Assembly: GCF_024721995.1 (NCBI RefSeq)
Contig: NZ_JANQBC010000002.1
Coordinates: 124,001-188,000, forward strand
DNA length: 64,000 nt
Source: Paenibacillus radicibacter
GTDB lineage: Bacteria > Bacillota > Bacilli > Paenibacillales > NBRC-103111
Direction of reading: 5' to 3'
Shown here: positions 62,928 to 64,000 of the stretch, one piece after another
Position numbering within the stretch: position 1 is the first letter of the stretch
Layout of the letters: each line of letters opens with the position of its first letter
Notes under the pieces: generated by a model
What the model saw: only the letters and a program-made list of their open reading frames with translations
What the model was told of the DNA's origin: nothing
The model's database searches: none
Position numbers and translations under genes: made by a program

Positions 62928-64000
62928 GCCCGATAGTCCACTCCTTTATATGGTTTGGGCATAAATAAAGGGCTAATTTCGCGATCACCTGTAACAGGGG
63001 ATTGTTGCCCACTTGATAGCGCAGCCACTGTCTCTTGCGGGAAAGGCGAGCACTTCAGCGACAAGAATTGAAACCCGAGGTCATTCACTCCCTTGGCAAT
63101 TTCATCTCGGAATCCTTCAATCAGATAACCGACTTCTTCATGATCATTATGTACATGCAAGGAGACGATTGAGTTCACGACATTCACATCTACAAGTGTA
63201 TCGCCCATTGCACTCATCTGTAAATCAAATAGCAAACGACAATTGCTAGAGTCAAGTGTTCCCTTATCCCCTCTTCGTGATTGGATATGGACAGCAGCCG
63301 TCTGCTGGCCTTCCCCATTCGTGAAAGGAATAAACATCGTGACATGGGCAAAAGGGTTCGTTCGATCATTACTGAGCAACAGCTGTTGACCTGTAATATG
63401 CTGAACGGCGTTATGCATCGCTTCTTTCAAAGCTGGTGGAAGTTCATTCGATGCACTTAACGTAAGTAGTACGCTCTTGAGTGATTCTCGCGCTGCCTGT
63501 TGTATGGCTTGATCCCCTTGCGAAGTTGATGGCAGGATTGACCCTGCTTCTAGCGGGTTGATCGTCTTGGCAAGATAATTAATACCTTCGGTTGCATGGC
63601 GAACTGCAGTAGACCCTTGTGCACCCGTATTTGTATGTGAAAGTAACGAAGCAGGCTGCTCTGCGTCTGCTTGGTTGCCAGCAACTGTAGGAGTTGACCC
63701 CGTTTGCACCATTGTTGATGCAATCGCATGACCTGTTGCTGTAGCTTGCTGTGATGGTTGATTCGATTGATTGGTCTGTGATGATGCATGAGCTCCAGCG
63801 TTCGTTCCTACTGCTTGAGCTGCCCCAGAATTTACGGACGGTGAAGGACTTTGTGTGCCTGTTGGACTAACAAGCGTCTGGATTGGGTTAGCTAATTGAC
63901 CAGCGGTCTTTGCAGTTAATGTCGAAGATTGCAGCACCTGCCCAGTGTGCGGCGCATCGGGTTTGACTTGTCCAGCAGAAGTCGCTTGCTGACCAGTGGG
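62924..64000 (-). CDS. FliK-like protein (YlqG type), 5' end outside window
   Basis: At least 358 codons; the frame is open to the window edge, so the true start lies beyond 64000 (a GTG at 63937 is an internal possibility). The N-terminal half is a low-complexity Gln/Ser/Thr/Ala region; the C-terminal part (about residue 240 on) has FliK-C-like strands: HVTMFIPFTNGEGQQTAAVHI, CRLLFDLQMSAMGDTLVDVNVV and VGYLIEGFRDEIAKGV. Paired with an FlhB-like gene, mirroring the FliK-FlhB switch partnership. Function unproven. Confidence 0.75.
   Translation of the reverse strand, partial: PTGQQATSAGQVKPDAPHTGQVLQSSTLTAKTAGQLANPIQTLVSPTGTQSPSPSVNSGAAQAVGTNAGAHASSQTNQSNQPSQQATATGHAIASTMVQTGSTPTVAGNQADAEQPASLLSHTNTGAQGSTAVRHATEGINYLAKTINPLEAGSILPSTSQGDQAIQQAARESLKSVLLTLSASNELPPALKEAMHNAVQHITGQQLLLSNDRTNPFAHVTMFIPFTNGEGQQTAAVHIQSRRGDKGTLDSSNCRLLFDLQMSAMGDTLVDVNVVNSIVSLHVHNDHEEVGYLIEGFRDEIAKGVNDLGFQFLSLKCSPFPQETVAALSSGQQSPVTGDREISPLFMPKPYKGVDYRA

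Overview
The window is a chromosomal segment of a Gram-positive, flagellated, endospore-former-type Firmicute, most likely a Paenibacillaceae member (Paenibacillus or close kin). The inference rests on gene order close to the Bacillus subtilis block ylqG-ylqH-sucCD-dprA-topA-trmFO-hslVU-codY-fla/che-rpsB-tsf-pyrH-frr-uppS-cdsA-dxr-rseP-proS-polC-rimP-nusA-ylxR-ylxQ-infB-rbfA, on moderate GC content, strong AGGAGG ribosome binding sites and common TTG/GTG starts. No search was run, so the genus is an inference. All genes lie on the minus strand except comM.

Region by region, in transcription order (high to low coordinates): (1) 62.2-64.0 kb, an orphan flagellar-export-like pair (FliK-like and FlhB-C-terminal-like) with yraN; (2) 60.4-62.0 kb, comM on the plus strand behind an unusual leader; (3) 58-60.1 kb, sucC-sucD, ending in a strong terminator; (4) 50.3-57.9 kb, dprA-topA-trmFO-hslV-hslU-codY, ending in a terminator; (5) 19-50 kb, one very long fla/che operon: flgB flgC fliE fliF fliG fliH fliI fliJ motE-like fliK flgD TIGR02530-like flgE flbD fliL fliM fliY cheY fliO fliP fliQ fliR flhB flhA flhF flhG cheB cheA cheW cheC cheD, an unknown membrane gene, sigD, fapA, an unknown gene, a swrB-like gene and an mltG-like gene; (6) 5.7-18.9 kb, rpsB tsf pyrH frr uppS cdsA dxr rseP proS polC, punctuated by intrinsic terminators; (7) 0-5.7 kb, rimP-nusA-ylxR-ylxQ-infB-rbfA-nrnA behind its own promoter and an attenuator-like hairpin.

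The genes form working sets: the complete flagellar export gate and basal body with chemotaxis signalling (CheA/W/B/C/D/Y, FliY) and sigma-D; a translation and RNA set; an envelope precursor set (UppS, CdsA, Dxr, RseP); and succinyl-CoA synthetase. The order is largely canonical and I see no mobile element, CRISPR, tRNA, rRNA or defence system. The points most worth a second look are regulatory or small: the comM leader (a tiny basic ORF plus a terminator-like hairpin that covers the ribosome binding site), yraN with a strong ribosome binding site but no canonical start codon, a promoter-plus-weak-terminator leader before rimP-nusA, an archaeal/eukaryotic-type ProRS in the proS slot, an HslV with an N-terminal serine, absence of xerC between trmFO and hslV, a structured flgE leader, and several uncharacterised small genes in the fla/che operon.
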